Below, piece by piece: positions 1-13,689 of a DNA stretch of 64,000 bases. Origin of the DNA: Cyclina sinensis (taxonomy: Eukaryota > Mollusca > Bivalvia > Venerida > Veneridae). The DNA lies in NCBI GenBank assembly GCA_012932295.1, contig JAAONU010000011.1, positions 15,708,136 to 15,772,135 of the forward strand, in the 5' to 3' direction. Every line of letters starts with the position of its first letter. Position 1 is the first letter of the stretch. The notes below the pieces were generated by a model. The model saw only the letters and a program-made list of their open reading frames with translations, ran no database searches and was not told the DNA's origin. The translations under genes were made by a program, and so were the position numbers.

Positions 1-870
1 TGTGACAAGGGAGTGCGGGGTATTTGTCACCATCTGTAACAAAATTCTAGTTTTGCGACCTTTTTTAGTCCCCTACCAGTTTCACCGGAGGGGACTATAT
101 GTTTACCCTCCTTCAATCAGTCCGCAAAAGCTGGATCCCGAGATAACGCATAAAGTACTGAAAATATTTTTATGAAACTTGATATATAGATATATGGCAG
201 TATGGAGATTATATACGTCTTTTTTTCTTCCTATGTTGAAAAATCTGGTTGCTATGGCAACAAACAGACTTAAAATATGGAAAATATAGCAATATTTGTG
301 ATAACTCAAAAAGTACTTCAAATATTTTTATGAAACTTGAAATATGGATAAATGGCAGTATGGAGAATATCCACCCCCTTTTTTCTGAACCTAAAGGAGG
401 AACTGTCCGTCCGTTTATCAGTCATTTTCTCCGAAAACTTTATCATTGGCCATATTTTCCTTACTACTGAATGGAATTACTTCAAACTTGGCCACAACAA
501 TACCTTGGACAAGACCATTCCAATGAAGTACATTTCTGTGAACTTGACCTCTGAATGACCTTGACCTTTACAGTTTTCTTGTCCAAAAACTATAAGTTTG
601 GCCATAATTTCCTTATTTCTGAACAGACTTACTTCAAACTTGGCCACAACAACCCCTTTGATAAGACCTTTTCAACAACATATATTTCTGTGACCTTAAC
701 CTCTAAATGACCTTTACCTATGACGTTTTCTTCTTTGATGATACTTTGTACATCGATAGAGGATCATATGGAGATTATGTATGTCTCGACAAATTCTTAA
801 GTCAATTTCCACATATGGGTTGGAGTTAGGGAGATGGACATTGCACCGGTAGGGGACTGTTGCTTTGTCT
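1..870. repeat. Terminal-inverted-repeat element with internal degenerate monomers
   Basis: A left end reading AGTCCCCTACCAGT (about 69-82) is matched in inverse orientation by ACCGGTAGGGGACT at about 845-860. The interior carries two degenerate units (about 400-560 and 570-730) with TTACTTCAAACTTGGCCACA and short TGACCT motifs. There is no protein-coding content; ORFs here run across repeat units. Likely a non-autonomous dispersed element; the class is not identified. Confidence 0.5.
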
Positions 871-987
871 CTGACAAGCTCTTGTTCCTTGCATCATTTC
901 TCTTGTATTCCCGTGAAAAAAATGTACAAGTATGCTCCTGAGGGAAAATCTTACATTCATCCGGAAGAAAACGAAGAAGAAAAGCCA

Positions 988-1860
988 ACCTTTTTATGTC
1001 GCCCTTTCGAAGAAACGGCGATACATAGGGATCGCTTTGTCCGTCGGTCAGTCAGTTCGTCCATCACGAAAACTTAACGTTGGCTATAACTTTACCATTT
1101 CTCAATATTTCCTTATCAAACTTTCAACTTTGCTATTTCTTAATATTTCCTAATTATCAAAGTTTTAAATTATATTGCTTACGACAACAGGGTCATGACG
1201 ATGCCAAAATCTTTAGGTCAAGGTCATATTTGACAGAGTTATGTCCCTTTTTTGTACTTGGATTTTGTCATGAAAACTTAACATTGGCTGTTAAGATCAA
1301 TTTGTCAGAAACTATCAAAACTATTTACTTCAAATTAAGAATACATGTTCACTATCAAAATGCAACACCATTTTTCAAGGGCAGATAACCCTTACATTTA
1401 TTTTTGCAAAGTTATGTCCCTTTTTCAACTTAAAATTTCTTGGTTAACCTTTTTGTTAATGTCCATTTCTCAAAAAGCGTCAAAGATATTCCATTCAAAC
1501 TTGGAATACTTGATCTCCAGCAAGACCCCTGCAAAGATTGTTGGTACTCATGTCTCTGGGGTCAAAGTTAGTTCCACCCCTAGGGGTCACTTGATTTTGC
1601 TTAAAGTTACTTGACACCTCCCCCTATCCACCAAAAAAAAGTTCTTTTTTTCTCCACTACTGGAAAAAAACTTCTTAAGCTTTGAAATAAACTTTTAGCT
1701 TACATGAGATTGGTCAGTACTCATCCACCCTCAACACCCCCCCCCCCGACAACACACACACCAAACACCCTCCCCCTCCCTCTCCAATATTTTTTTATCT
1801 TATATGACTAGGTTCTTGCCCTCCCCCACTCAAATTCTTTTCACTTGGGCCTCTTGTTTA
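988..1860 (+). repeat. Dispersed ~0.85 kb repeat, copy 1 (inverted relative to copy at 9670-10505)
   Basis: Begins TGTCGCCCTTTCGAAGAAAC, continues with GTCCGTCGGTC, then degenerate units with CATAACTCTGTCA-like and TTGACCTAAAGATT-like motifs, and ends in a C-rich tract near 1738-1790. The reverse complement of the same order occurs about 8 kb away. Non-coding. Confidence 0.6.
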
Positions 1861-3430
1861 ACTCGGCTTATAATTTATTATCCAGCACTGAGAAAAGTGG
1901 AGCGTGCTGTCTGCGGACAGGTCTTGTTTTACTTGGACTAGCATGATGTCTTTTCCAGCAGGCTCTTGTTTACCTTTTTAGTTATTCTAACAAAGTATCC
2001 AAGGGCGACACAAGTATTCAGCTGAACACCCATCTAGTTAGGATTATGTCCTTGTAGCATCGGTATTATTTTTTTACATGACATTTGGTTGTAAATTTTT
2101 TGCTGTCGTAGCTGGCAAAAGAGACGATGCTTGGCCGCGGCCGTTCTCTCTGTTTTCCTTTTTAGAAGCTACTTTTTTGTTTGCCGTTGTGCCTTTGTTC
2201 TTAGGTTTTCCCGAAGCGAACAATAACATAATAAGCTTTGACTTGCTTGCAGGACAATCAAAATAAAGTTAATTTAAAGGGCCCTTTGTCTTTATATTAT
2301 TTATTTGAAGTTTCATTTCTGCTTATTTGTGTGATTAAATCATCCCTCTGAACATAAAGGTAATTTGTAATTTTGTCTGAAACTATATCGTGTACTCATA
2401 ATGCACTGATATCCCAGATGATTCCAATGATATGCTATTCGTGTTAATCGATGTAAAATTATTAGGTTTAAACAAAAATCGTGTTTAAAGACCTTTGAGC
2501 ATTAAAACTGCAATCTACTTAAACTGAATATTTATGAAGGCTGTTTGGTATACATGTCACATGAATTTGTCATTTGGAACCGATTTTTTCCGTAGTAATA
2601 TAGTTTCAAAATAACAGGAAAATTCTTCAGTATATATTTTAATTCTATTGTCATTCGCAGGAATATTAAGTCCTGATGTAGCAAAGCGACTGGCAAAGCG
2701 TGTATTTGCCATTATTTTTAAAAATTGTCTGTGGAACTCATAAAATAGCATTCAAATTCTATTACAGTACAGTACAAGTACAATTAGAACAGGAAACTAG
2801 GTTGGGAGAGTGGTGTCAAGATCTCAGATGATAAAATTCGGAATTGGAAATTCTGTATAATAATTAGATTTATCATGATGGAAATTACTTCAAAAATTAA
2901 GATAAGAGCTACTATAACATGTAGAATTTGTTAGCATTTATAACCAAAACTCGTGTATACAAGTATATTAAAACTTGCATGTCAGCCATTTAAGACATGG
3001 GGAAGGCTAAAAAAGCAAGCAATAACCATGTATGAAATTTCATTAGATTATAGGAAAAAATTTCAGAAAGTATATCTTTCAATTCATTTTTAACATTTTA
3101 ATCAATATGAGTTTGCCATTATATTATTTTACTTTCTTAATCTTTTCTCTTTATTAGAAAAACCTTTGTGGCAGTCTGTATAATTCAGTCTGTATTGTAT
3201 TTTAGGTTTTTTTCTACATACGAAATTTGTCAGCTTGTTAAGGAATCAGTCTATATGATTGACAGTTGACGACAGACTTGTTTATAATTAAGAACCGTAA
3301 ATTATTCTCTTATAGGACAGGGATTCTTAGTAAGCCATTAGCAATGGTCATATTTCGCTACCACGTAAACAAGAAACATTTAAAAAAAACGAAATCAGAT
3401 AGTTGATTTGGATTCAAAGTTTGTTCGATT
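1861..3430. other. AT-rich sequence without a recognised gene
   Basis: No splice-framed or conserved coding segment was recognised. An ORF at 2078-2266 (62 aa, hydrophobic, possibly one membrane span) has no recognised similarity and no supporting exon nearby. Confidence 0.4.
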
Positions 3431-3435
3431 TCTTT

Positions 3436-3438
<3 letters not shown>

Positions 3439-3469
<31 letters not shown>

Positions 3470-3478
3470 TTTTTTTTT
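3439..3478. repeat. Poly-T tract
   Basis: An almost pure T tract, with an uninterrupted run of 28 T at 3451-3478. It could be the A-tail of a minus-strand retroelement, but no recognisable body flanks it. Confidence 0.9.
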
Positions 3479-3479
3479 G

Positions 3480-6400
3480 TAACATGTTAAAACAAATACT
3501 TTTACAGACGTGTGTGTGCGATTTTATAGGTCTGTTTAATTTTTAAAAAATGAGATTATTTACAAACATCGAAAGAAGCTGAGCTACAGAGTTTATATAT
3601 AACACTTACTCAATCAAGTTATAAATCATTATATTGACAATTCTTGAGTTTAATGAAAAAAGTTTTTTACAAAAGCTCACTCCTTTCTTTCTTTCTTTCT
3701 AAACACTTCCCACTTAGAAGTTACAACACTTCTAAAATTTCTGTTTCATAGTTTGCATTTACATTATTTATTCATTCTTATATGTCTTTGCAGCTTTTGC
3801 TAATGCATTTTAGACTCATATCATATATCACGGAGGCTCTCCATGCTATAAACCATCAGACTGAAACTAAAAGACTGAACTAAAAATAAAAAATTGAACT
3901 GAAATAAAAATCAGTTGAACACTTAGCAAGTGTGACAAACTGGTTCAAGATTTTTTTGTAATCTCTTATTTTTACTATTTCAATGTGCTTTGTTTTCTAC
4001 TTCCTCGTTTTAGTTTATTAGATTTAATGTTTGACTGGTGTTTTATTAGTTTTCTTAATTTTTGTATGACACTGATTTTGCATGATTTGTGAATTTTCAA
4101 GATAAATGTCGAACGTTTCCACACATTATATAAAGATTCACGACTTATTTTTTGCAAACGATCTCTAAAACAGGAACTTAAATATTATTTATATTGCACT
4201 GAATATGAAATATTAGATTTGTTTACGAGAATGAGAACACAGGTGTACTTGTTTCAGAAATGTTCGACAAAAAAATTAATGCCCCATCAGTGTATGATTT
4301 TCGGACATTGACAAATATTGTACGCGCGAAGTAATCAGTAACAGTTTAAGCTACAAACAAAAGATGTGAGTTTAGTGCTTGACGGGTTTATATCATATAG
4401 TAGTTAAAACGTTTTGATATTTAATGTACGGCTGTAACAATATCACATTTGCATTGTTTCAAGAGGTGATAAAACTAACAATTACGAATTCTGCCCTAAA
4501 ATTTCATAACATAAACACTTTTAACCAATGGCAAACTTCTTTCTTCAACTGAAGATTTTGTATCTATCAATTTCAATTGTTAAAAAATGTAGGTCGAGGT
4601 CGATTTTAATACAGCAACGCGGAAAAACTTTTCTTTCAAATTCATCCGACATTTTTGTATATATTTTCTATTGTTTACTTGGTAAGTTAAGGTATTAGGT
4701 TCCCTATACCCTACCTCAACTCTGAAGAGTATTTAATTCCATTATTTTTTGTAGGGTTGAGACATTTCACTGCAAAACATGAGTTCAAACCCCAATCAAG
4801 CCATTTTTTTTTCTCAGCTGAAATTTGTGACGGAGCTTCAATTTTTTGTCCACTTACAAGTATAAAGAAACAGGCTTATAATAACTAACTTGAAATATTG
4901 AAAACCAAAGATGGAATGCAAATACATTAGAAGATAAAACTAATAAAATGTGTGTTGTCTACAGTTTTAAGTAACAGTTTTGAGCGTAAATCAATCTGAT
5001 TTTTTTGTTCTTGCTGTTCTATCAGTTCTGGCCAAGGACAGGCGTGTTTCAACAAATTCACTTGTATATTTTTTGTTTTTGTTTATTTTACTTTTGTAAT
5101 TTTGTGTTTAATATATTTTATGTATGAAAATCAGTTATGAACCTCTGACTGTTTAGAAAAAGTGTTTTTGGCAAAGAAAAAATAAAGAGAAAAAAGCGAA
5201 TTGCAGTACTCGAAATGCCAAATATATCGCTCAAATTAAGTATACATATATATTGAGTTTGAATTTATGGAAATTAACGACCATTAATTTAATTATGGAT
5301 ATATTTCTGGATTGATAGATACGACAAACTGTTTTAACTAGTCGATAAAAACATTCATTTTATTCACTTTAAATGTCGGAATTTATGTATGGTGTTGTTA
5401 GACGAGGTTTAACCGCAAAAAGTATAACATGCCTCTTGACCGTATGTTCCGTGTTACTGTTTTTGTTGTTATTGCATTTCTCTTTGACTATATCAGTGTA
5501 ATGTGAGATCTGAAACTAAATCGAAAGTTGACTTTAAATGACTTCTGAGATGAAGAGAATAGGTGAATTATAATTATGTACAAAACAGTTTCTTGTTGAG
5601 GTCAATTTTACACCTATGTTTCAGTAAAACGGAAAGAATGTTTTATCATCCAATTTAGAACTTATCACATTATCGCGAGACTTTTTGGTTTTTTATTAAC
5701 ATAATAACACATTTCGATAAGAGATGTTGATATTCATGTAATTATATATTTTGTAGATTTTTAGGTCAGGAATTTGTTTACAAACAAGCTTGCTTAAAGT
5801 GAAAAATCATTATACGGATAGGATTAAATGTCCAGCTCAAAAAGATAAGTCTCGGCTTAACTGAATACATTAGTCATTGATAAATTTGATTCGTAAAAAC
5901 ATGTTTCCTGTTGCAGTTTCAGGGGCTAAAACTCATCAATCGATCAAGGTTTTACTTGATAATCTCTCTCAAAAATAAGAAGAGGCAATTAGTGAAAAGA
6001 GCGTTTTAATGTTTGCTTAATTTGATTATTTAGTGTTAAAGTACTTCCACCTTTGGATAATTATAGAAATACCTGACCTTTGTCTGAACTCTGAGTGAAT
6101 GTTTTAGTCGTTTTCTTTGGGGTTATTCGCAACATGCAAGTTCTAATACCGAGCAATTAACAATAATTGACAACAGCTGCATTTTTCTCGTTACCATATT
6201 CAGATAAATATATCTTTATTTTTTTCTATTTTCTCTACTTTTTATTGTCAACAAAACATCTCTTTTTTGATCGAGCTTAAGATTATGAAAATGTTCCAAG
6301 GAAGTTTAAACTGACAGGATTCACCTCATGTTTGATTTGTAGATAGAACAACAAAAGGGGACACACATGCTTTAGCATTTAAATAAGTCTTTACAAATGC

Positions 6401-8197
6401 TTGTCGTTTCTTTCTTTTTTTATTTACCAAATTTAAAAATACAAATGCAATTATAAGCGCAACAGGTGTAAACTGCATCTCGCATTTCATTAGAAATGTT
6501 GACAAATTCATCGAGAAGTTGAGAATTTCCCACAATAAATGTTCACAACGAAAGTGTAAAGTTTAAGGCATTAGAAGTTAAATTATAGAACTTATAATAA
6601 ATTTCTGAAAGATTTTAAAAACCAAATTATGGGAGCTTTCGTGAAGTGCAAAATTGAATTCAAGTATAAAATGGCTTTACAACATCTCAATTTTAAAACA
6701 CCTTGGACAATTTTAGACAGACACACACCATTTTATTTGTCTGGTAATGTTAAAATCTGTGAAAGACGTAGATGTTCGTGTTAAATAGGTGTCGGGATGT
6801 TGTAGGTAGTATCAAATGTTGCGAACATTTCTCATCAAGTATAATATTCAGAACTGTTAAGTGTTCACCTTATTTAAAGGTCAGGGACGTAAATGAGTTG
6901 TAAAGTTGAATACAGTTACACAAAACAAAGCTGTTATGCGGCTGTTAGAGGAACAAAGAACATTATATTCTGGCTCAAGATACAATAACCAAATACGGAA
7001 AACCCAGTTTTGAGACGTAAATTCCGTCAGATGGACAAGAAGAAAGACAGGATAGATATATGTTCAGACTGAACTGGAGTGAAACGTTTCTAAAACACAC
7101 AACAGGCACATGCAAATTAATTCCGTTCATAGCATGTTATATAAGTACGTCAATTTATAGATGGTGCTTTACTGATTTGCTTTTTATTTGCTCACGAAAG
7201 AAAAAATAGCTGTATACTGCCTGTAAATTAGAAAGGAAAATACAATCACTGATAATCAACCAGCATGTAAAACAGAGACATATATCTTATATATTTAGCT
7301 TTCTCTTCTTTTTCTTTCCGGTCAACAAAAAACGTTGCGGAATATTATCAATAAAGACATTTATATTCACCGCGTGCACTGCTATTTTATTTCCAAGTAT
7401 GGTTATACTTGTGAAGCGAAAAGGTTCTCAAAAACTGTGTTTAAGATATAGTAAATTCAATGCAGCTGACAGCTTACAATAAGCGATTATGATATTTTTG
7501 CTCACGAAGTCACTTCAAGTGAGTCATTAAATCTTTAATAATGAATTTCTAAATGATACAATTTATACGTGAAAAGGAGTTTGCTCATGCTAATTAAATG
7601 TTTCAAACCTTCAAAAAGGTATTAAACGATGATTTTTGACAATGAGATGAATTTTTTTTCGAAGAAAAAATAACACTATACCAATATATACGTCAAATAA
7701 ATATGATTTGTGTTTGGTTAAAATTTCTTTATATAAAACCGTATTTAACGTGAGCAAAACCTTTAAACACCTTGATCACTGTTTTTTTCCTATGGTGCCT
7801 CGAAAGTCCTTCGATTTCTAATAGGCTACTAATTAATTCTCATGTTTTGTTCAAACTAATCAAAATGAAAATATGAAAAATTTAAACAAGAATAAATTCA
7901 CATAAACGGTTTCTAAAGTCATAATTCAGTCCAGTGTTTAGAAGTAAGAAGAGAAAATATAAATTGATTTTTTTTAAGATAGATACCTACCATATAGAAT
8001 ACTTGAATTTCAAAATGAACGCGCAACACCGGTGTGTGTTTCTTTCATATTCCTCTCATCAAACCTTTGAAAAGACAGAAACGTAGAAAATATCGACCTA
8101 GTACTTTGCCTCTCATGTGGCACTATATTCACAAACTATCATGCCATTACGAGCACAAATTTATTAATGAGTGGCAGTGTAAATGACAAACGTTTTC
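3480..8197. other. AT-rich intergenic sequence, nothing recognised
   Basis: Long unique-looking AT-rich stretch with only short chance ORFs (the longest about 70 codons). A short CTTT microsatellite is at about 3684-3700. I see no RNA gene, transposon terminus or conserved protein segment. Confidence 0.4.
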
Positions 8198-8339
8198 AAT
8201 AGTAGGATACTACAACATGATTTTTTGCAACTCTACAGATTTTTTTTATTGAAAAAGACCATTTTACCTTTCAAGCTACAGATTGTTAATCCGCGAGAGA
8301 GCATAAAACAGGTGCGCGATGACGTAGTATCCTACTATT
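8198..8339. mobile_element. Small MITE-like element with 16-bp perfect inverted ends
   Basis: AATAGTAGGATACTAC at 8198-8213 is the exact reverse complement of the 16 bases at 8324-8339. The 142-bp unit has no coding potential. Superfamily not assigned; no clear target-site duplication. Confidence 0.55.
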
Positions 8340-9021
8340 GGTATTAGTCAAACTCATTTCAATTCGTACCGATATTCTTCCAACGCAGAGTGGAAATCAT
8401 ATACTTTTGAACCCAGTCATTTTATCCTAGAACAGCCAAGTCAAGGTCATGAAGTGACACCATAATTACGTCACTGTTTGATCTCAGTAAAATCACGTCA
8501 CAAGATTTTTTTTTCTTGAAAATAAGAAATCTGAAATATCTAAATTTGTGAGAAGATTCTGTAATATCTAAATAAAAATGAAAAAACCTACCGCCTGTAC
8601 ATTAAAACACGTTTGCTTTATTCCGGAAATGTACCGGAAGGATGCAAAAGAATGCAATTGGGGTTGCAAGCGGGTACACAAAAAATGAAAAGTGACACAT
8701 ATAGATAGAAATATCAGATTGTGTTGTTAAAGTAGTTTAGATATGGTACATTCGTTATATAAACTCATAACTTGGTTTACAGCTTCGTTTAGATTGTTGG
8801 AAATGATAAAGTCCCTCGCCTCGCGACTCGGCTGATTTCAAAATTTAACAAAAGTTTCCGTATACTCGCTAAGAATGTACATCGAGATGAATTTAAAAGC
8901 AGCTGAGACACATGTAGATTTCATAGAGTAATGAAACAATTTGATCCAACTTATCTATTCTTTCAAGTCCTTATATTATGGCCTAAAAAGAGATAATATA
9001 TTCAATGTACATAGTATGGGA

Positions 9022-9240
9022 AGTCAAGTACCTATGTATTAAAAAAAAAAAAATCGGATCCTGTGGGGGGGGAGAGGGGGAGGGTGACTGGTTTGGGGGT
9101 GGATAGGGAGTCAAGTACCTATGTATTAAAAAAAATCTGGGCCGGGGGAGGAGTGGGGGAGGGGGTTAAGGGGGGGATGGGGAGTCAAGTACATATGTAT
9201 TAAAAAAATCGTGCCGGGGGTGTAAAAAATGGGGGGTTTC
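9022..9240. repeat. Three diverged G-rich tandem units
   Basis: AGTCAAGTACCTATGTATTA recurs at about 9022, 9109 and 9183, each followed by an A-run and a block of G-tracts (4-9 G). Units are about 87 and 74 bp. G-quadruplex potential is high on the plus strand. Confidence 0.75.
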
Positions 9241-9669
9241 AAGGGGGTATCCCCATGCAGAGGGGACGGTGTTTATTGTTATTTATATCCCAGCCATGAC
9301 ACTGTAGCTTATGACGCGTCTTGATAGCTTACATGTACACACGGCCTGTTCAGACAGCGTGTAAACTTATCTAGCATAACAATGTTTGTTATCGGAAACG
9401 GAAAATGCTTAGATATTTTGAAAAAAATAATATTCTGCACAAACATTATTTCATTTTTTTGGAAGATCTTGACAAAAATAAATTTACCTGAGTTCAGTGA
9501 CAGTTTATACATGGCAGATAATTGTTTGGGATCCCAGCTATTTAAATAGATTTTCACAAGTTGAACATTTACTTCCCTGAGGGTGGAAGCGTTGCTCTGA
9601 TTGGCTGATGGATAGATCACGAGAAGGTGACCTTCTATTGGTCGTCCTCAGATCCTAATAGCATAGCGA

Positions 9670-10505
9670 TGTTTAGGATATGAATTTAATCAGATTGGTG
9701 GGGGGGGGGGGGGGGGGGGAGTACTTACCCATCTCATGTCAGTCAATATCTTATTTCTAAGCTTAAGAAGTTTTTTTCCTATATATATAAGCAAAATCAA
9801 GAGACCGCTTGGGTTTGGGCTATCTGTGACCCCAGGGACATGGGTACCAACAATCGTTGCAGGGGTCTTGCTGGTGATCAAGTATTCCAAGTTTAAATGG
9901 AATATCTTTGACACTTTTTGAGACATGGACATTAAGAAAAAGGTTAACTAAGAAATTTTAACTTAGAAAAGGGGCATTGCATTGCAAAAATGAATTTGAG
10001 GGTAATCTGCCCCTGAGAAATGGTGTTGTCTTAAGTGATACAATTGTAAGCATTACAACTGGAAAGTTTGATGAAGAAATATTAAAAAATGACATAGTTA
10101 TAGCCAATGTTCAGTTTTCATGACAAAATCCAACTACAAAAAAGGGCATAACTCTGTCAATTGTGACCTTGACCTACAGATTTTGGCATCATCACAACCC
10201 TGTTGTCGTAAGCAATTTAGTTTAAAAGTTTGATGATGAGATGTTTAGAAATGGCAAAGTAATTGCCAACGTTAAGATTTCATGACAAAATCCAAGTACA
10301 AAAAGGGGCATAACTCTGTCAAATGTGACCTTGACCTAAAGATTTTGATATCATCCCGACCCTGTTGTCATAAACAATACAATTTGAAAGTTTGATAAGG
10401 AAATGTTTAGAAATGGCTAAGTTATAACCAACGTTAAGTTTTCTTGACGGACCGACGGACAAAGCGATCACTATGTATCGCCGTTTCTTCGAAAAGGCGA
10501 CACAA
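9670..10505 (-). repeat. Dispersed ~0.85 kb repeat, copy 2 (inverted relative to 988-1860)
   Basis: Reads as the reverse complement of the copy near 1-1.9 kb: it ends GGCGATACATAGT-type sequence and TGTCGCC when read on the minus strand, and contains CATAACTCTGTCAA with TGACCTTGACCTA units. Its inner end is a run of 20 G at 9700-9719. The ORFs 9690-9932 (poly-Pro end) and 9736-9921 are repeat artefacts. Confidence 0.6.
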
Positions 10506-12466
10506 TGAAATGTTTATTTCGGAATCTTTAAAATGTCTCTTGTGCTTTGTGATCCCAATCACAAAATTAAATAACGATGACTTTTGAAAAGATTGCATTT
10601 AGATGGCTTCTCACAGCATTTTTATTTGTTGCAAGGGGAATTACGAGCTTTGATTCTATTTATCATTCTTGGGAATGTCATTCATTCATTTGTCATGCTG
10701 TACATTTAGTTTTTGATATCAGTAGTCGAGAGAATAACCTATCCGTAGACAACGTCGAATGTAAACCATTTTAAAACAAGGTATGCTATAAATTTCTAAC
10801 TTAAAGTATATTCATCCTACATGCTTCCAAATAATTATTTATTAATTTCTTTTCATTATTCTAATTAATTAATATTAAATGATTTCCTTATAAAAGATTT
10901 TATGAATAATAATTTTTGAGAATTTTTAGATTGTGATACGCCAAACGTACGCTTATTACAGTTTTATGTATTTGCACACTGTATCATAGCAAAGACCGTA
11001 TCTCTAATTAATTCTAGTCAGTGATTTTATAACGGTACTACTACAAACTAAAACATAAGATTGTAGCTGGAATTTAATATATTATCTGAAAAAACATTTG
11101 TTCACAGTAAGCCACATCTTTCGCAATTCGAAACGAAAACATTAATTAAAATGCAAGAATGTCCTCAAGAGACACTTAATTACTCATTTAAACCAAAGCA
11201 ATATAAAATTTCATAATTTTATAGAACTGAAGAAAAATAAGTTGTTGTAATTCGAAACATTAAGATCATTTTCAGTGAAAGATTTAATATCAAAACCCTG
11301 AAGAAAAAAATCGCGTATCATCTGTAACAGAAGGTTGAAAATGACGCTAGTTTTAATATCTTTCCCATCCTAAATATTTATGTCAAAAGAAAACAAGACA
11401 AATGTGAAATTAATAAAAACGCAAAGTTGTGGCTGAAGTGAATATTTACTTTCAGCTTGTATTTAGACCATTCTCTAATGCAGTGCTAAAAATGTTTGAA
11501 TGCACGTACCTTGTCTCGAAACCTAGTTCTGAAATTATATAATTTCAAAGATATTCGTGCTAATTTACTCGTTCCTCCACCACAGCATCTAGATTCCTGT
11601 AACATTGACGTTAGAATGGGCCATCTATTTGTTTGATGGGGTCATCAATATCGTTTTGCATTGTAGAATGTTTGTAATCACTCAATAGCTATCGTTCACG
11701 TCTTTGAAAAAAATACCCTACAAATATGATGTCATGTCTGAAGCAAAGACTGTTTATTCTTGCTCAGCTGTTAGTTTCAATAGAAGAATAGCACTCTTTA
11801 TTAGCGTCCTAATGTTTGGACAGTTTCCAAGTGTTCATTAGTACTGAATAAAAACCAATTAAACATGTTAAAACATTTGATAAACTCGTACCTAAAAACG
11901 AGTCTATTTTCATCTCTCCATTTCATAGGATATAAACAGATATCCTGCTTAAGAATAAAGTAAAGCTTTAATTCAAAAACCTGTGAAAGACGTAAATGGG
12001 AATGACTTTGTGTTACATACAAATAACAGACTGTTGAAATACTATAGGCCTATGATGCTCTTATGTTACAATATATCGCGCCTAGCATCTTCTTCAATAT
12101 TATAAGACATACCATATAGGATATAGAATATCACATAAGATCTGCAGAGCTTTCATCCTACATTCCATATAGTACATTTACAACACTTATGTATAAAATA
12201 GTCAGGAATATACAGTATACAGTCTGTTGGATACAAAGACATTTCATTCAGTCATCTATCATTATAATACAACGTGAGTCTACTTCAACAGTCTACAGAA
12301 ATTCAAATAACGATAATGTATTTCAATATCACGAATAATATTTCTCTTTGAATGTTCTCCACACCTATCTGTATTTCCTTGGTTGATATAACCTTTGCGA
12401 AACTAATTTAACCCAGGAAGTGATTTAAAGGCATAGAAAATTCCCTTCCTGCTTATTGCACCGTTT
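10506..12466. other. AT-rich sequence, nothing recognised
   Basis: Only short chance ORFs (for example 10577-10774). No splice-framed conserved protein segment, RNA gene or transposon end recognised. Confidence 0.4.
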
Positions 12467-12523
12467 TATTATTATTATTATTATTATTATCATTATTATT
12501 ATCATTATTATTATTATTATTAT
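12467..12523. repeat. (ATT)n microsatellite
   Basis: Continuous TTA/ATT trinucleotide array with two ATC interruptions. Confidence 0.95.
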
Positions 12524-12629
12524 GTTTTACCTTTTTTCTTTTGCTGGAATCGGAGCTCTTTATTTCTTCTGTCATGCATCTCTGTTCTTCCCACCTATAT
12601 GAGCCATTTTATACTGTTGTTCATATGAA

Positions 12630-12947
12630 GTGCCTATCTGTATCAGAACTATCTAAAGATGACGATGTGTTTTCAGCCCGAGACAGCCAAACCCCTAATT
12701 GATACTGAAAGTGACGCTGATTTTGATTGTACTCCTACCGATTGAGATTGACTTGAGTGCATTTTCAATTATTTTTTTATATATAAGTTTTGCACATCCC
12801 AACTCACTGGAATGCTACATGTGATTAACTTGTTTTCGTTTCAGGTAGACGAAGCAATTTTCTTTGGTCTACACCTAGACTGGCACCTGGTTCCCGCTCC
12901 AAAACAAAGTCTGTCGCTGTCTGCCTCTTCTAGGATAAAATAATGAA
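12630..12947 (+). other. Weak exon-like sequence of an unidentified gene
   Basis: A TTTTCAG at 12670-12676 is followed by a 22-codon open stretch PETAKPLIDTESDADFDCTP ending in TGA at 12743. In another frame a short ORF from an ATG near 12630 reads LSVSELSKDDDVFSARDSQ. A second TTTCAG near 12844 precedes RRSNFLWSTPRLAPGSRSK in one frame. GC and codon use are less AT-biased than the flanks. No family recognised; this may be chance. Confidence 0.2.
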
Positions 12948-13219
12948 AAATGCAGGAAAAATTACAGTAAAAACAAACAGCCTCATGACACAGTTAAAAA
13001 GAAGAGGAAAAGAGCATAAATTTATTTATTGACCAATTTAAAAAGACACCACAAACAATGAACGAAAAAGAAAACCCGATGGGTTACAGCCTAGGAACAG
13101 ACGGCGGCAAAACAAAGCCTACAACAGGCATTTGGAGCAATTCACTACCTTCGTACACTAGGCCTCATTCGTTTCTCTACCTGTCACCCAAGACACCATT
13201 TCTGTATTTATAGCTCATA

Positions 13220-13320
13220 TACATATCTCCTACTTGCAGCCACCTCATATCTCCTACTTGCAGTCACCTCATATCTCCTACTTGCAGCCACCTCATATCT
13301 CCTACTTGCAGCCACCTCTC
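13220..13320. repeat. 24-bp minisatellite, about 4-5 copies
   Basis: The unit ATCTCCTACTTGCAGCCACC with a 4-base joint repeats with a 24-bp period and one base change in one copy. It contains a TTGCAG acceptor-like motif in each unit, which may mislead gene finders. Confidence 0.9.
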
Positions 13321-13689
13321 TGCTATCTAATACTCCATCAGCTGACTAAAGTTTGCTGACAATTGCAACACCTTCTTCATCCGTTAGATGATCCTCAGCT
13401 TTCAAAATTCCTTGTTATTAAAGACTCTCGGCTTGATAATTATCGGTGAAATATTCAAATTTATATATAAAGGTTGGTAGTGCATTTTCTTCGTTTATTT
13501 CATGCTAAACCAGATCGTGTATAATTCATTCGGTACCTCGATAAATAATATATAATTTAACATGTATCACTTCTTAAAACTCTTTTTTATATCAGCCATA
13601 TGACTAACTAGATGTTACTTACTTAATTCCAGTGATATATTACAGCAATTCTTTCTATCTATTATGACAGGAGACTTCACCCTTCCATT

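Noticed and set aside
2078..2266. Small hydrophobic membrane protein ORF
   Set aside because: No similarity recognised, no splice support, and length within chance expectation for this much sequence.
9690..9932. ORF ending in a poly-proline run
   Set aside because: The proline run is translation of a 20-G homopolymer at the edge of a dispersed repeat.
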